Source: Neocallimastix lanati (nom. inval.) | Taxonomy: Eukaryota; Neocallimastigomycota; Neocallimastigomycetes; Neocallimastigales; Neocallimastigaceae | Assembly: GCA_016946835.1 (NCBI GenBank) | Contig: JACVTC010000113.1 | Coordinates: 166,001-230,000 of the forward strand | Reading direction: 5' to 3' | Length of the DNA stretch: 64,000 nt | Shown: positions 1 through 22,469 of the stretch, one piece after another | Numbering within the stretch: the stretch's first letter is position 1 | Layout of the letters: every line of letters starts with the position of its first letter | The notes under the pieces: generated by a model | What the model was told of the DNA's origin: nothing | Seen by the model: the letters and a program-made list of their open reading frames with translations, nothing else | Database searches by the model: none | Made by a program: the position numbers and the translations under genes

Positions 1-199
1 TAGTTGTTATTACTATTTTTTTCATTATTATTATTTTTATTATCAATAATTACTTGAAAATTTTTGGAATCATTTAATATATAAGTGTAACTTTTTATTG
101 TTACATTATATTTTATTTTATCAATTTCTATATATGTGTTTTTCTCAAAGGTAATATATTTACTATTATTATTATAATTATTATTATTATAATTATAAC

Positions 200-245
<46 letters not shown>

Positions 246-602
246 GTCGAGGTAATCAAAAATCTCTTTGCTTGTTTTTATAGATGAATTTGTTATCAAC
301 ATATTTGATATATTTAACATTTTATCTACATTTTTTGTATATTCATCAATATGTTGTCTTTTTGTGTGAATAGAATACTTGGAATTATTAGAAAAAAATT
401 CTAAATAAATAATAATAAATAATATATATAAATTAATATAATAATTAATAAATTTAAAAATAATATATATAAATACAAATAATAATATAAAAAAAGATAA
501 ATATTTACCTATAATTAATGTTATACTAAGTAAAATAAGGAGGAATATTAAGAATAATTTATTTAATAGGTTTTTTTCACATTTTATATCTTTGATATCC
601 AT
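1..602 (-). CDS. Partial N-terminus of a membrane or secreted protein, probable paralogue of the neighbouring receptor
   Basis: Only the 5' end lies in the window. ATG is at 602. Exon 1 is 509-602 and exon 2 is 400 down to the left edge, joined by a GT-AG intron with frame kept. The first 31 residues are a short charged stretch (MDIKDIKCEKN) followed by a hydrophobic segment (FLIFLLILLSITLII), which reads as a signal peptide or membrane anchor. After about 45 polar residues there is an Asn run, then IDKIKYNVTIKSYTYIL. That segment resembles ENINITVKSYSFLLED in the next gene, where it lies just upstream of the solute-binding domain. Gene order, strand, exon-1 size and intron phase also match the next gene. 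I infer a tandem duplicate of the binding-protein/7TM receptor family, but the diagnostic domains lie outside the window. Confidence 0.6.
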
Positions 603-2419
<1,817 letters not shown>

Positions 2420-4010
2420 AATAAATAGTAGTATATTAAATATAAAGTACAGATGGAATAAAATAAAATAAAATAAAATAAAATAAAATAAATAGTAGAA
2501 TATTAAATATAAAGTACAGATGGAATAAAATAAAATAAAATAAAATAAAATAAAATAAATAGTAGAATATTAAATATAAAGTACAGATGGAATAAAATAA
2601 AATAAAATAAAATAAAATAAATAGTAGAATATTAAATATAAAGTACAGATGGAATAAAATAAAATAAAATAAAATAAAATAAATAGTAGAATATTAAATA
2701 TAAAGTACAGATGGAATAAAATAAAATAAAATAAAATAAAATAAATAGTAGAATATTAAATATAAAGTACAGATGGAATAAAATAAAATAAAATAAAATA
2801 AAATAAATAGTAGAATATTAAATATAAAGTACAGATGGAATAAAATAAAATAAAATAAAATAATTAGTAGAATATTAAATATAAAGTACAGATGGAATAA
2901 AATAAAATAAAATAAAATAATTAGTAGAATATTAAATATAAAGTACAGATGGAATAAAATAAAATAAAATAAAATAAAATAAAATAAAATAAAATAAAAT
3001 AAAATAAAATAAAATAAAATAAAATAAAATAAAATAAAATAAAATAAAATAAAATAAAATAAAATAAAATAAAATAAAATAAAATAAAATAAAATAAAAT
3101 AAATAAAATAAAATAAAATAAAATAAAATAAAATAAAATAAAATAAATAAAATAAAATAATTAGTAGAATATTAAATATAAAGTACAGATGGAATAAAAT
3201 AAAATAAAATAAAATAAAATAAAATAAAATAAAATAAAATAAAATAAAATAAAATAAAATAAAATAAAATAAAATAAAATAAAATAAAATAAAATAAAAT
3301 AAAATAAAATAAAATAAAATAAAATAAAATAAAATAAAATAAAATAAAATAAAATAAAATAAAATAAAATAAAATAAAATAAAATAAAATAAAATAAAAT
3401 AAAATAAAATAATTAGTAGAATATTAAATATAAAGTACAGATGGAATAAAATAAAATAAAATAAAATAAAATAAAATAAAATAAAATAAAATAAAATAAA
3501 ATAAAATAAAATAAAATAAAATAAAATAAAATAAAATAAAATAAAATAAAATAAAATAAAATAAAATAAAATAAAATAAAATAAAATAAAATAAAATAAA
3601 ATAAAATAAAATAAAATAAAATAAAATAAAATAAAATAAAATAAAATAAAATAAAATAAAATAAAATAAAATAAAATAAAATAAAATAAAATAAAATAAA
3701 ATAAAATAAAATAAAATAAAATAAAATAAAATAAAATAAAATAAAATAAAATAAAATAAAATAAAATAAAATAAAATAAAATAAAATAAAATAAAATAAA
3801 ATAAAATAAAATAAAATAAAATAAAATAAAATAAAATAAAATAAAATAAAATAAAATAAAATAAAATAAAATAAAATAAAATAAAATAAAATAAAATAAA
3901 ATAAAATAAAATAAAATAAAATAAAATAAAATAAAATAAAATAAAATAAAATAAAATAAATAAAATAAAATAAAATAAAATAAAATAAAATAAAATAAAA
4001 TAAAATAAAA
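2420..4010. repeat. Minisatellite: AAAAT-unit blocks punctuated by a ~30-nt motif
   Basis: About a dozen copies of a near-constant motif (AGTAGAATATTAAATATAAA then GTACAGATGG) are separated by variable blocks of the pentamer AAAAT. Early units have 4-7 pentamers. Later blocks expand to hundreds of bases, the last from about 3443 to 4008. The apparent long reading frame through the last block is only the pentamer read in triplets (FILFY repeats) and is not a gene. A diverged form of the punctuating motif recurs at about 21440-21730 and 47930-48235. Confidence 0.93.
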
Positions 4011-4435
4011 TAATAATAATAATAAAAAATAAAAAAAAAAAGTTACAGTAATCTGTATATGAAATAAACATTCATTATATTTTATATTATATTATTTTAT
4101 TATTATATCTATTTGATGATATAACATCCATAAACCTAATAATTATTAATCATGTAATAGAATAATAAAATACAATAGTTTTAAATATTAATACCCTAAA
4201 TAAGCATTATATTCCATATATAAAAAATAACAATTAAATCAATAAGCGTATTATTATTCATTATTGAATATTTTTATTTATTTTTTTATTAATACATATA
4301 TTTGTACTTTCAATATTAAGTACAAATGATATTAGTTTTCTATTGGGTTTTCAGATATGTTTTTAATATTATTATTTTAAAAATTTTCACGAATAGTATA
4401 TATTTTATTATCACTATAAATATTTATTTATTTAT
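4011..4435. other. Spacer downstream of the receptor gene
   Basis: AT-rich single-copy sequence between the minisatellite and the receptor stop codon. It presumably holds the receptor 3' UTR and polyadenylation region. Nothing else is recognised. Confidence 0.6.
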
Positions 4436-9330
<4,895 letters not shown>

Positions 9331-10450
9331 TATGGATATTTTATTTAAATTATACTTTTATGTTTTCATATTATAAATTTTTGTTGAAAATATCGTTATA
9401 TATTATAATATAATGTACACATTATTGATATATATAATATTATTAAAAATTATAGAATATTTATTAATATAAAAAAAAATAGAAATAATCAAAAGAAATA
9501 TGTGCTATAATAATTATAACTTTAAATTAAAAAATATAATAATAATAAAAACTTTTATACATAAATTTATAACAAAATTTTAAATAATAATAAAATCGCA
9601 TTTTAATAATAATATAAAATATTATTTTAATATTAAATTTAAAATTAAAATTTTAAATTTTAAATTTATTTTATTATAATATTTAATTATGAAATTATAA
9701 ATTCATATAAAATAATAAAAAATATAAATTTTACATTTATTTAAGTTTTAAATTTATTGTAAATTCAATATAATGAATTTAATATTTTTGCATAATTCAT
9801 AATTCATACTAACTCAATATAAAAAATATAAAATATTATTATAACTATTATTTTATTTTTTTTTAATTTTGATTATTTTTAATCAAAAAGTACATTGATA
9901 TATATATTATTGTATTTCTTTTTCAATTTTTGATAAATACTTTTATTTTTAATTATTTTATATAATATAAAAGTTTATCAAAAGAATTAAATAAATGAAT
10001 AAATAAATTAATAATTATTAATAAAAATATTATATTATTTATAATTCCGAATTACATGAATTTAATAGAACAAAGAGTATTTTATTTGTATTAGAAATAA
10101 TAGAATTAAAGTGGACCTTATTGATAAATTTTAAATTAATCAATATTAAATTGATAAAAATTAAATTTACAAGCAATTAAATGAATAAATAAATATATAT
10201 ATATATAAAGATATAATTTCTCAAAGGAAAATTTTTAGAAATAAATTAAAATTTTTATTTCTTTTTTTTTTTTGATAACTTCAATATATTTTACAATAAA
10301 GGGTTAAATGTAAAATTCTTTATATTATTCATTAATTTAAAATTTTAGTTAAAATTTATATATCAAAAATTGATATATTTTTAAATATAAATTACATATA
10401 ATATAATTATATTTATATTAGTGTAATAGGTATAATATTATAATATTATA

Positions 10451-10502
<52 letters not shown>

Positions 10503-11054
10503 TCATTAACATTAAAACAATAATATTGAAAATTTTTTAATTCAAAAAAACTTAAAATTTAATATAATTTTAATATTAATAAATAAAGATAAAAATTTAA
10601 AAATTAACTGAATATTTTTAAACTATTTTTAAAATTTAGTTAAAAAATTGGTAACTTCGAAAAAAAAAATTTTTTTTAATCATATCATTAATGATATTTT
10701 TAATTTCATATTATTAAATATTTATAATAAATATATTATTAGTTTTATTTTTAATTATAAATATAATTATTAATGTTTTAATATTAATAATTATATAAAT
10801 ATAAATATTGGAGGATAATTTGATAAAATTTTATTTATATTATTTAATTTTTATAATAAATAATATATTGATTTTATATGATTTTATATAATTTATAAGA
10901 GATATGAATAGTATCAATTAAAATATATAATGGATTATTATATAATTATTATTATTATTTTTTTTTTTGTTAATTACATAATAAAATATGAATAATTTTT
11001 ATTTTTTATCATTTATTTAATAAATAAATGATAAATATTAATTTATTATTTTTC
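9331..11054. other. Spacer between receptor start and PGK paralogue stop
   Basis: AT-rich sequence that must contain the receptor promoter/5' UTR and the PGK-paralogue 3' UTR. It has a short (ATT)n run at about 10454-10501. No supported gene is seen. Confidence 0.6.
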
Positions 11055-13149
11055 TTATATTTTATTCGTGAGGGCGGTAACACCAGGAAGCATATTACAG
11101 TCCAAATACTATAAATAAAATTAAATATATTGAATTGAAAATGGTAATATTAATAATACTACTAATATTTTTTAACAATATAAAAATACTTATGATATCA
11201 AACTAAAATACTGACCTCAAATGTTTTTGAAATTCCTGTTGATATGTGACTATATATATATAAATATATATAAATTTACCGAAAGTTAATACTATTATTT
11301 ATCATATTTTGATTATAATAAATGATATTATTATTAAATATAATAAATTACCATATTTTATTTTGAGCTTTATATTTTGCTATTGCTTTTACAGTATCTT
11401 TTCCCGCAGCAATTGATATTGCACCTTGAAGTGTGGATTCAGATATAGATTCTATTAAATGTCTTGTTCCTTTTGAAAATTTATCAATTTCATGGTAACC
11501 CGCAACTCTATAATTATAAATTTTATTATTAGTTATAATTATTTCATAAAATTTTCAAAATTTTTTTTTTTATTTAGTTACATTTTATTTTAATTTTTAC
11601 ATACCCTATCCAAAATATAGTCTTCGCTGAAAGAATTATTTTATTAAATATTACATTACTTTTAGGACCAATATCAACACCAATCCATCCATCTTAAATT
11701 TATAAATACAAATAAAAAATATTTATATGTTAATTATTTATAATTAATACTTTAATATTAAATTTAATAATTAAGTTATATTTAAATTTTGTAATGTAAA
11801 ATACCTGGTATTCCATGATTGTCATTGGTAATTCCAATTTTACAATCTTTACTTATTTTATTTGCAATAATATAATCAATTGGGAAGAATAATTCAACCT
11901 TATATTTTCTAGCTTTTTCAACTGCTTTATTGACAAAATTCACTAAATTTTTATCGTAATCTGAAATACCAATCTATTTTAACATATAATATATATATAT
12001 TTGTAATGTTATTATAAAAATATATATGTATGTATATATAAATATATTAAATTATTTTATTTATTGATAATTACCTTTATATTATTTAGAATATGTTTAA
12101 AAACGAAAGCTAAATTACCAACAATAATAAGTACATTAACTTTTTCTAATATATTATATATTAATTCACAATTTTCATTAATATCCAATCTAGAAAAATG
12201 TGAATATAAAATATTGTTAGTTGTTTTTAATTTGAAATAACAAATATTATAATTATACTATTAATTTTTCTTTACCCTCCAATAATTGCAACAAATGGTA
12301 ATTTAGGATTATCGAGAATTAACGATATGACATCTAATTCACGTTTCAATAATAATCCTGATACTTTTATAGGTATTCTTAATTTAAGCAATGAACTATT
12401 TATAATAAAATAAAAATACTTTAATATTTTATTTTATAGAGAATATTAATATTTTCAATTAGTAATCTTATAATATACATACGTATATTTGAGATGTGAT
12501 AAACTGTAAGTATCATTGACATAGATATCACCCAAATTGGATAATGAATTTATATATTTTATGAAATTATCATTAAAGTTCTAATATAAATAAATAAATT
12601 AATTAATATATATATATATGTAATAATTTAATAATTAATTATGTCTAACACTACCACTTTTGGATTCGAGCTTCTTCTTATTATTAAATCTTCTTCTGGG
12701 TGGAATTTCAAATTTTCTAATAATATAATATCACCATCTTTTGCCATACTACAAATTCTTTCAACATCATAACCAACACAATTTGGTAAAAATTGAATTG
12801 TTTTTCCTAATAAACGATTTAATTCATTTGCAACAGGACCTAATGAAAGGTTTTTTTGAGGTTGACCTCCTGGATCATCAAGATGGCTAATTAATATTAT
12901 TGACTTTGCTTTATTTTTTAAACAATATTGAATTGTTGGTAATGAAGCAATAATTAATGAATTGTCTAATATGCATCCTTGCATATTCATTGGTATATTA
13001 TAATCAACTCTATTATTTGAAAAATAATTTAAATGTTATTAAAACATATTGTCGATATTTATATATTTATATCATAATAATTACCTAATTAAAACTCTCT
13101 TATTTTGAATATTAACATCCTTGATAGATAATTTTTTACAACATTTCAT
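11055..13149 (-). CDS. Phosphoglycerate kinase paralogue, apparently catalytically degenerate
   Basis: Ten exons: 13085-13149, 12655-13009, 12483-12580, 12276-12395, 12075-12189, 11805-11973, 11605-11692, 11352-11507, 11216-11249, 11055-11108. They give 417 residues, the normal length of PGK, and homology runs end to end. Examples are LIRVDYNIP, SLGPVANELNRLLGK, DIILLENLKFHPEE, GIPDGWIGVDIGP and MLPGVTAL at the C-terminus. Several residues that bind 3-phosphoglycerate or catalyse transfer in canonical PGK are replaced. The Arg of NNQRI is Leu (DNSLII). HLGRP is HLDDP. LENLR is LENLK. The AHRAH segment is SHLKY. Both Lys of GGAKVADK are lost (GGLDINEN). WNGPPGVFE is WIGVAGYHE. The open frame, conserved splicing and intact length argue against a decaying pseudogene. 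I infer a pseudoenzyme or a protein with a new role. A normal PGK gene presumably exists elsewhere in the genome. Confidence 0.88.
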
Positions 13150-13417
13150 TTGAATTGATCTTTTTTTTTAAAAAAAAAAAATATAAAATAAATTTTCTTT
13201 AATATTAATAAAACTAATTAAAAATTTCGTTTAAAAAATAAATAACAATAATACTTACTCTATTAAAATATAATTATATAAAAATATAATAAATTTTTAT
13301 AATTAAAAATTAATATATGTTCATTTTTAATAATATTTTGTTATAAATTATTAAAAATTATTATATAAAATATAAAATATATATATAATATTATAATAAT
13401 ATACATATTATTTATAT
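13150..13417. other. Short spacer
   Basis: AT-rich spacer between the Mpv17-family stop codon and the PGK-paralogue start. A pyrimidine/poly-A patch lies just upstream of the PGK ATG. No other feature is seen. Confidence 0.6.
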
Positions 13418-17293
<3,876 letters not shown>

Positions 17294-17579
17294 TTTCTAT
17301 TTTTAAATTTATACTTAATTGAAAATTTTTTCATTCATAAATAATAATACTTTAAATAATAATTAAAAACATAATAATAATATTTAAAAGGATAGTACAA
17401 AATACACTTAACTAAAAAATATCTTTATTATATTTATGATTATTTTATGCACTATTAAGAAATAAAAAGTTCAAATGTAAATTGTCATTCATATTAAAAT
17501 TTTTAATTTAATAAAAAAATGTTAATTTAAGAAATTTTAATTAAATTAAAATTTTATTTTATATTTAAATATTAGATAC

Positions 17580-17635
<56 letters not shown>

Positions 17636-17926
17636 GAAAGATAAATAAAAAAAATAAATGAATATGGAATATATATAAATTAATACATATTCAATGTAAT
17701 ATAATTTAATATATAAAGATGTAAAGTAAAAAATTATATTAATTTTTTTTTTTTTTTTTTTTTTAAATGTTCTTTATATTATTCAATTAAAAATATGTAT
17801 AAAAATTATAAAATTAAATTCACAAATTTAAAGTATTAATAATAATAATAATTTTTTTTTTTTAAAAAAAAAAAAATTAACTTTATTTATATATATTACG
17901 TATAATTTTTAATTATATAAAAATAA
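17294..17926. other. Spacer with two long poly-T tracts
   Basis: Spacer between the coiled-coil gene's stop and the Mpv17-family start, both on the minus strand. It contains a poly-T tract of about 40 bases near 17588-17629 and a shorter one near 17743-17763. It presumably holds 3' UTR and promoter. No open frame of interest is seen. Confidence 0.65.
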
Positions 17927-19895
17927 TTATTTTTTTTTCCTGACAAATTCACTTGGAAAGTAACTTGAAAATGGTCTAACAGATATATTTTTATTATTAC
18001 TACTTTTTAATAAAATCGAATTTTCTTTTTCCATTATGTAAATATTTTTATTAATTTTTGTTAGAATAGTATTATTTACGGATTCATCAATATTATCATT
18101 CTTTTTAAATATATTAGAATTTGAACTATTTTTTAATATATTATCATTTGTTAAACTATTTTTTCTATTTTTATTTGATAAAGAATTATTATCTATATTA
18201 TACATTAAATTGGTATTACCAGTTTCATTTGACATATTATGAAAATTCAGTTTTTCAATTGAATTTTGATTAATTAAATTAATTTTACTATTTTTTCTTG
18301 ACTTATATATGCTATTATCTTCATCCTTTGTATCGATTTGACTAGAAGATAATGTGGGATTTTGATTCACTATTCTTGGCAAAAACATTCTAGATAATTC
18401 CAAAATTTTATTTTGTCTTTCTAATACATGTCCAATATTAGTTTTATTTTGCATTTTTCTTAATGATAAAAGCTGAGCTTCATATATTGATTTTAATTTT
18501 TTAGATTCCACATATAATCTCTCTATTTCCCTATTTTTTTCTTGTTCTATTTTACTTTTATTCACTTCAAACTCTTCTTGCATTTTATTAATAATATTTT
18601 TGTGCTTTGCTATTGAAATGAACTCGGATTCATCCTCTAATTTTGAATTTAATTCTTTATTCATTTTTATTAACTTTTTTTTTAAAATTCTAATTTCATT
18701 ATCTTTTTTTAATTTTTCAATTTGAAGATGTTGCATTGCTGATTCAACTTGAAGATCTCTAGGATCTAAAATATCCTGAAAAATATTAATAGTGATATAA
18801 TATATAATTAATAAAATAAAGTAATTATTTATGTATTAGTGAAAATATATAATCTATGAAATAATATAAATACAATGAAACTTATATATTCATAATTATT
18901 ACATTTATATCGTTGTTTTTATCAGAAAAAAGTTGTTTAACTTTTCCAGGGTATTTTTGAACTAAAATATATTTTAATCTAAATATTTTACTACTTTGAT
19001 CATTAACTAATTTTTTTAATTTTGCATTTTCATCAATATAGAATTGTTTTTCAGATAATATTTTTGTAAGTTGTTTATCATGAGCACTTTTTAATGATTC
19101 CTTTTAATAATTTTTAAATAATAATAATAATAATAATATAATGGTTTTTAATAATAAAATAATCGTTAATTATTATTATTATAAATATATAATATTAAAA
19201 AAAAATTATTTATTTAGGATATTTTAGTATTTTAATATTAATTATATAAAAAAATTTAAATTACATCTTGACGATTTTTAAATTGAATTTTGAAATTGAT
19301 TAATTCTGTATGATATGCCTGTCTTATAGTATTTACATTTTGTTTATATGCTTTTTCAATTTGTAATAATTGTTGAATAATACTATTATGTAGTTCTAGT
19401 ACTGATTCATTAACTTTTTTATTATAACCCATTGTTATTGCACCATATACGGTTTTAAGATTCTTTTAATATTTATATTTAAGGTAATAATAATTTAATT
19501 AATATTATTATGGATATTTTATATAAGATAATATATTTTCATAGCTTTATTATAATTAAATTATACTATATAAAATATAATAGAAATTTACTTACTCTGT
19601 TTAAATTTTTATACTCAGTTTTGACATTTTTTAAATCTACAATTTCATTAATTGTAGTTTGAGTTGATCTAGATACTCGATTAAAATCAGTCATGCATGT
19701 ACCACTTATTGTCAGTTCATCTGTCAATTCGCTGATTGATAATGCACTGGATGTTTTTTGAATTTTAGGCAAATTTACATTATCTACATTATCATCATCC
19801 AAATCATATATATAATTATCTATTTGATTCATTTTTTTTTTTTTTTTTTTATGTTCTTTCGTTCTTTTTACTTTAAATGTTAAATGTTTGAACAA
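17927..19895 (-). CDS. Coiled-coil protein, possibly C10orf67-like (flagellar/ciliary)
   Basis: Four exons: 19596-19895, 19265-19462, 18903-19100, 17927-18775. They give 514 residues. A second in-frame ATG at 19832, just after a run of seven Lys, would give 493 and may be the real start. An acidic N-terminus (DNYIYDLDDDNVDNV) is followed by STQTTINEIVDL and then a long Gln/Lys/Glu heptad-like region in exons 2-4, with HNSIIQQLLQIEKAYKQNV and NKMQEEFEVNKSKIEQEKNR. The tail is Ser/Asn-rich. Heptad spacing says coiled coil. From memory, the STQT segment followed by the IEKAYKQN...RQAYHTEL stretch resembles the vertebrate protein C10orf67, which would fit a zoosporic fungus. That resemblance is weak and needs a profile search. 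No enzymatic motif is seen. Confidence 0.68.
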
Positions 19896-20679
19896 TAATT
19901 TTTAATAAGACTTCAATATCTACTATTAATTATTCAAAATTTATAATAGTTTTTTTATCACATTTTATGTATTAATGAAATAGTTATTATTTACTATTAT
20001 TAATCATTTAATATAAAATTTCTTATAATAAAAATTTATTATCTAATCCCACATAATTCAAAAACTTTATTGTATTATAATATATTAAATTAAGAAAAAA
20101 TTGAGATTTTTAGAAATATTAATTAAAAGGGTTATGTGTATATAAACTAAAACTTTTTTTTTTTTTTTTTTTACTAATGAAAGATAAATATATAATATAA
20201 AATTATTATCTTATATCTTATTACATTTGTGTCCCATTTAATTAGTTTAAAATTTAATTTATACGTGTATCCCACATTTAAAAAAAATGCAGCGAAAAAT
20301 CTTTTATATTAAAAAGTGACATTAAAATTTTCATTATAATAATTAATATAAAATTTATTTTCATATTTTAATTAAAAAATATAATATTTTTTATAAAAAA
20401 TATTTAATATTTATAAGTAATAATATAAAAATTTTTAAATATATAGATATAAAAATAAATATATATATAAATATATAAATAAAAATAAATAAAAATAAAT
20501 AAATAAATATATAACTATATAAATAAGTATATAAATATATACATATATAAATATAAATAAATGTTTAAATATAAAAATATATAAAATATTTTATTAATAT
20601 AATAATATAAGAATTATATAATCATAATCATAATTATAATCAAAATAATTATTATTTTATTACAATAAAGTGCGACTAG
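19896..20679. other. AT-rich spacer
   Basis: It presumably holds the promoter of the coiled-coil gene at its left end. A poly-T tract lies near 20153-20172. Between about 20440 and 20590 there are simple TATA/AAAT runs. No gene is seen. Confidence 0.6.
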
Positions 20680-21325
20680 AATTAGAAAAAAGCAGCCTTA
20701 AGAATTAGGTTAACAGATAAATTACTTGATGCCTTATTTCAAAATAATATAAATGAAGATATCAGAAGTATATAAAGTGTGAGAACATTTAGTGGAAAAA
20801 TAATGAGGATATGAAATATGAAAAAAAAACATGCTGTGTAATTTTTAGAAAGTAAAAAAAAGGCAAGGCCATTTTCCAGGTTTTTCTCACAAGAGGGGTG
20901 GTTAGGGTTACAGGTAAGTATTTACTCTTATATATATAATATTATTCTAAATTTCCTAAGTAATATAGACAAGATACTGTCCTAATTGTGGGTCTGAGAG
21001 GGTTGTGCAAGTAATGTCATTTAATATATTTACAAGGGAATTAATATTTGGGTATATGATTTCATGTGTCTATGTAGATATATTCTACTTGGTGATGTAG
21101 ATATTCTACTAAATTGCAATCTTTCTGATGTTTATGCAATTCCATGGGAAGTTAGGAACTGGAGAAGCACTCCGAGAAAAAGTGTACAAGAAAATCTTCA
21201 GCAATAATATACATATTAGAGCTCCAATGCTGAATACTTAGTAAGGCTGTCCAGTATGGACATTTCTACCTATTTGGAAGTGTAGTGACTACCTCAGTAT
21301 TCCCGCAAAGGCGGTCCACACCTGA
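20680..21325 (+). repeat. Dispersed repeat, copy 1 (relatively GC-rich)
   Basis: This block stands out from its surroundings by base composition. It matches the reverse complement of 41185-41612 in several ordered patches: AGGTTTTTCTCACAAGAGG, GGTAAGTATTT followed by TTATATATATA, CTAAGTAATATAGACAAG, GGAAGTTAGGAACTG, CAGCAATAATA, ATGCTGAATACT followed by AGTAAGG, GGAAGTGT and TGACTACCTCA. Copy 1 has extra sequence in the middle (about 21000-21140). No long open frame survives in either copy. I infer a degenerate mobile element or a non-autonomous derivative. Boundaries are approximate. Confidence 0.8.
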
Positions 21326-21419
21326 AATAAATAAAAAATATATATATATTCTGATTTAAATAAAAAATTGTATATATTAATATATTTATACTATATACTA
21401 AATTTTTCAGAAAAAAAAT

Positions 21420-21735
21420 AAATACAAAAATACAATAAAATAAAATAAATAGTAAAATATTAATATAAGTACAAATTGAATAAAATAAAATAAAATAAAT
21501 TTAAATAAAATAAAATAAAATAAAAAGAAGAATATGAATATAAAGTACAGATTGAATAAAATAAAATAAAAAGTAGAATATGAATATAAAGTACAGATTG
21601 AATAAAATAAAATAAAATAAAAAAAAGTAGAATATGAATATAAAGTACAGATTGAATAAAATAAAATAAAATAAAAAAAAGTAGAATATGAATATAAAGT
21701 ACAGATTGAATAAAATAAAAAAAAATAAAATATAT
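21420..21735. repeat. AAAAT minisatellite with GTACAGATTGAATAAAAT motif
   Basis: Five or six units of a motif like AGTAGAATATGAATATAAAG TACAGATTGAATAAAAT are separated by short AAAAT blocks. It is a diverged relative of the arrays at 2420-4010 and 47930-48235. It starts within about 100 bases of the end of the dispersed repeat copy 1. Confidence 0.88.
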
Positions 21736-22469
21736 GTATACACCAAAATGGTCTATTACATTATAGTCTTAACAACATTAAAAGAAGACATGAGTAACAA
21801 AATTTCTGAATTAACCAATAATGAAGTACCAATTAACTTTGAAAGTAATGTTATAACTTTCTATTATTTAATTCATAGAATAAAAGATTTATTAATTAAA
21901 AGATGAATTATAAATTGTGTTGAATACAATAATATTTTTAAAAATCATATATATGTATTTTTAATTTAAATATATTAATTAATTAAATAATGAATTAATA
22001 ACAAAAAAAAGTTTATAATAAATAAAAAAATTAAATAATAATAAATGAATGAATGAATGAATAAATAAATAATAAATTTAAAAATGATGAATTATACCTC
22101 TTATTAAAAATGAATATATAATATTTACTATTGATAAATTAAAAATTTAGTGATTCTAAAAAATGAGTGATTCTAAAAATTTTTGTATTACATATAATAC
22201 TTAATAAACATAAAAAATTTTATCCAATTAAATAAATCCAGAAATAAAAAAAAATTAACATATTTTTTCAATTAATAAATATTATATAAATATTTAATAA
22301 TTACTAAAAAATTAATAATAAATAAATAAATAAATAAATAAATAAATGAATAAATGAATAAATGAATAAATGAATAAATAAATAAATAGATAAATAAATA
22401 AATAAATAAATAGATAAATAAATAGATAAATAAATAAAAATAAATAAATAAACAAAAATAAATAAATAA
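21736..22469. other. Spacer with a small open frame and an (AAAT)n tract
   Basis: A 52-codon stretch from the ATG at 21748 to 21906 (+) has a non-repetitive sequence (KEDMSNKISELTNNEVPINF). It could be a fragment of something, but no family is recognised and no splice partner is evident. (AAAT)n with single-base variants fills about 22317-22468. Confidence 0.4.

Noticed and set aside
3424-4071. Long minus-strand reading frame of repeated FILFY residues
   Set aside because: It is the AAAAT pentamer read in triplets inside a minisatellite, with no non-repetitive protein sequence.
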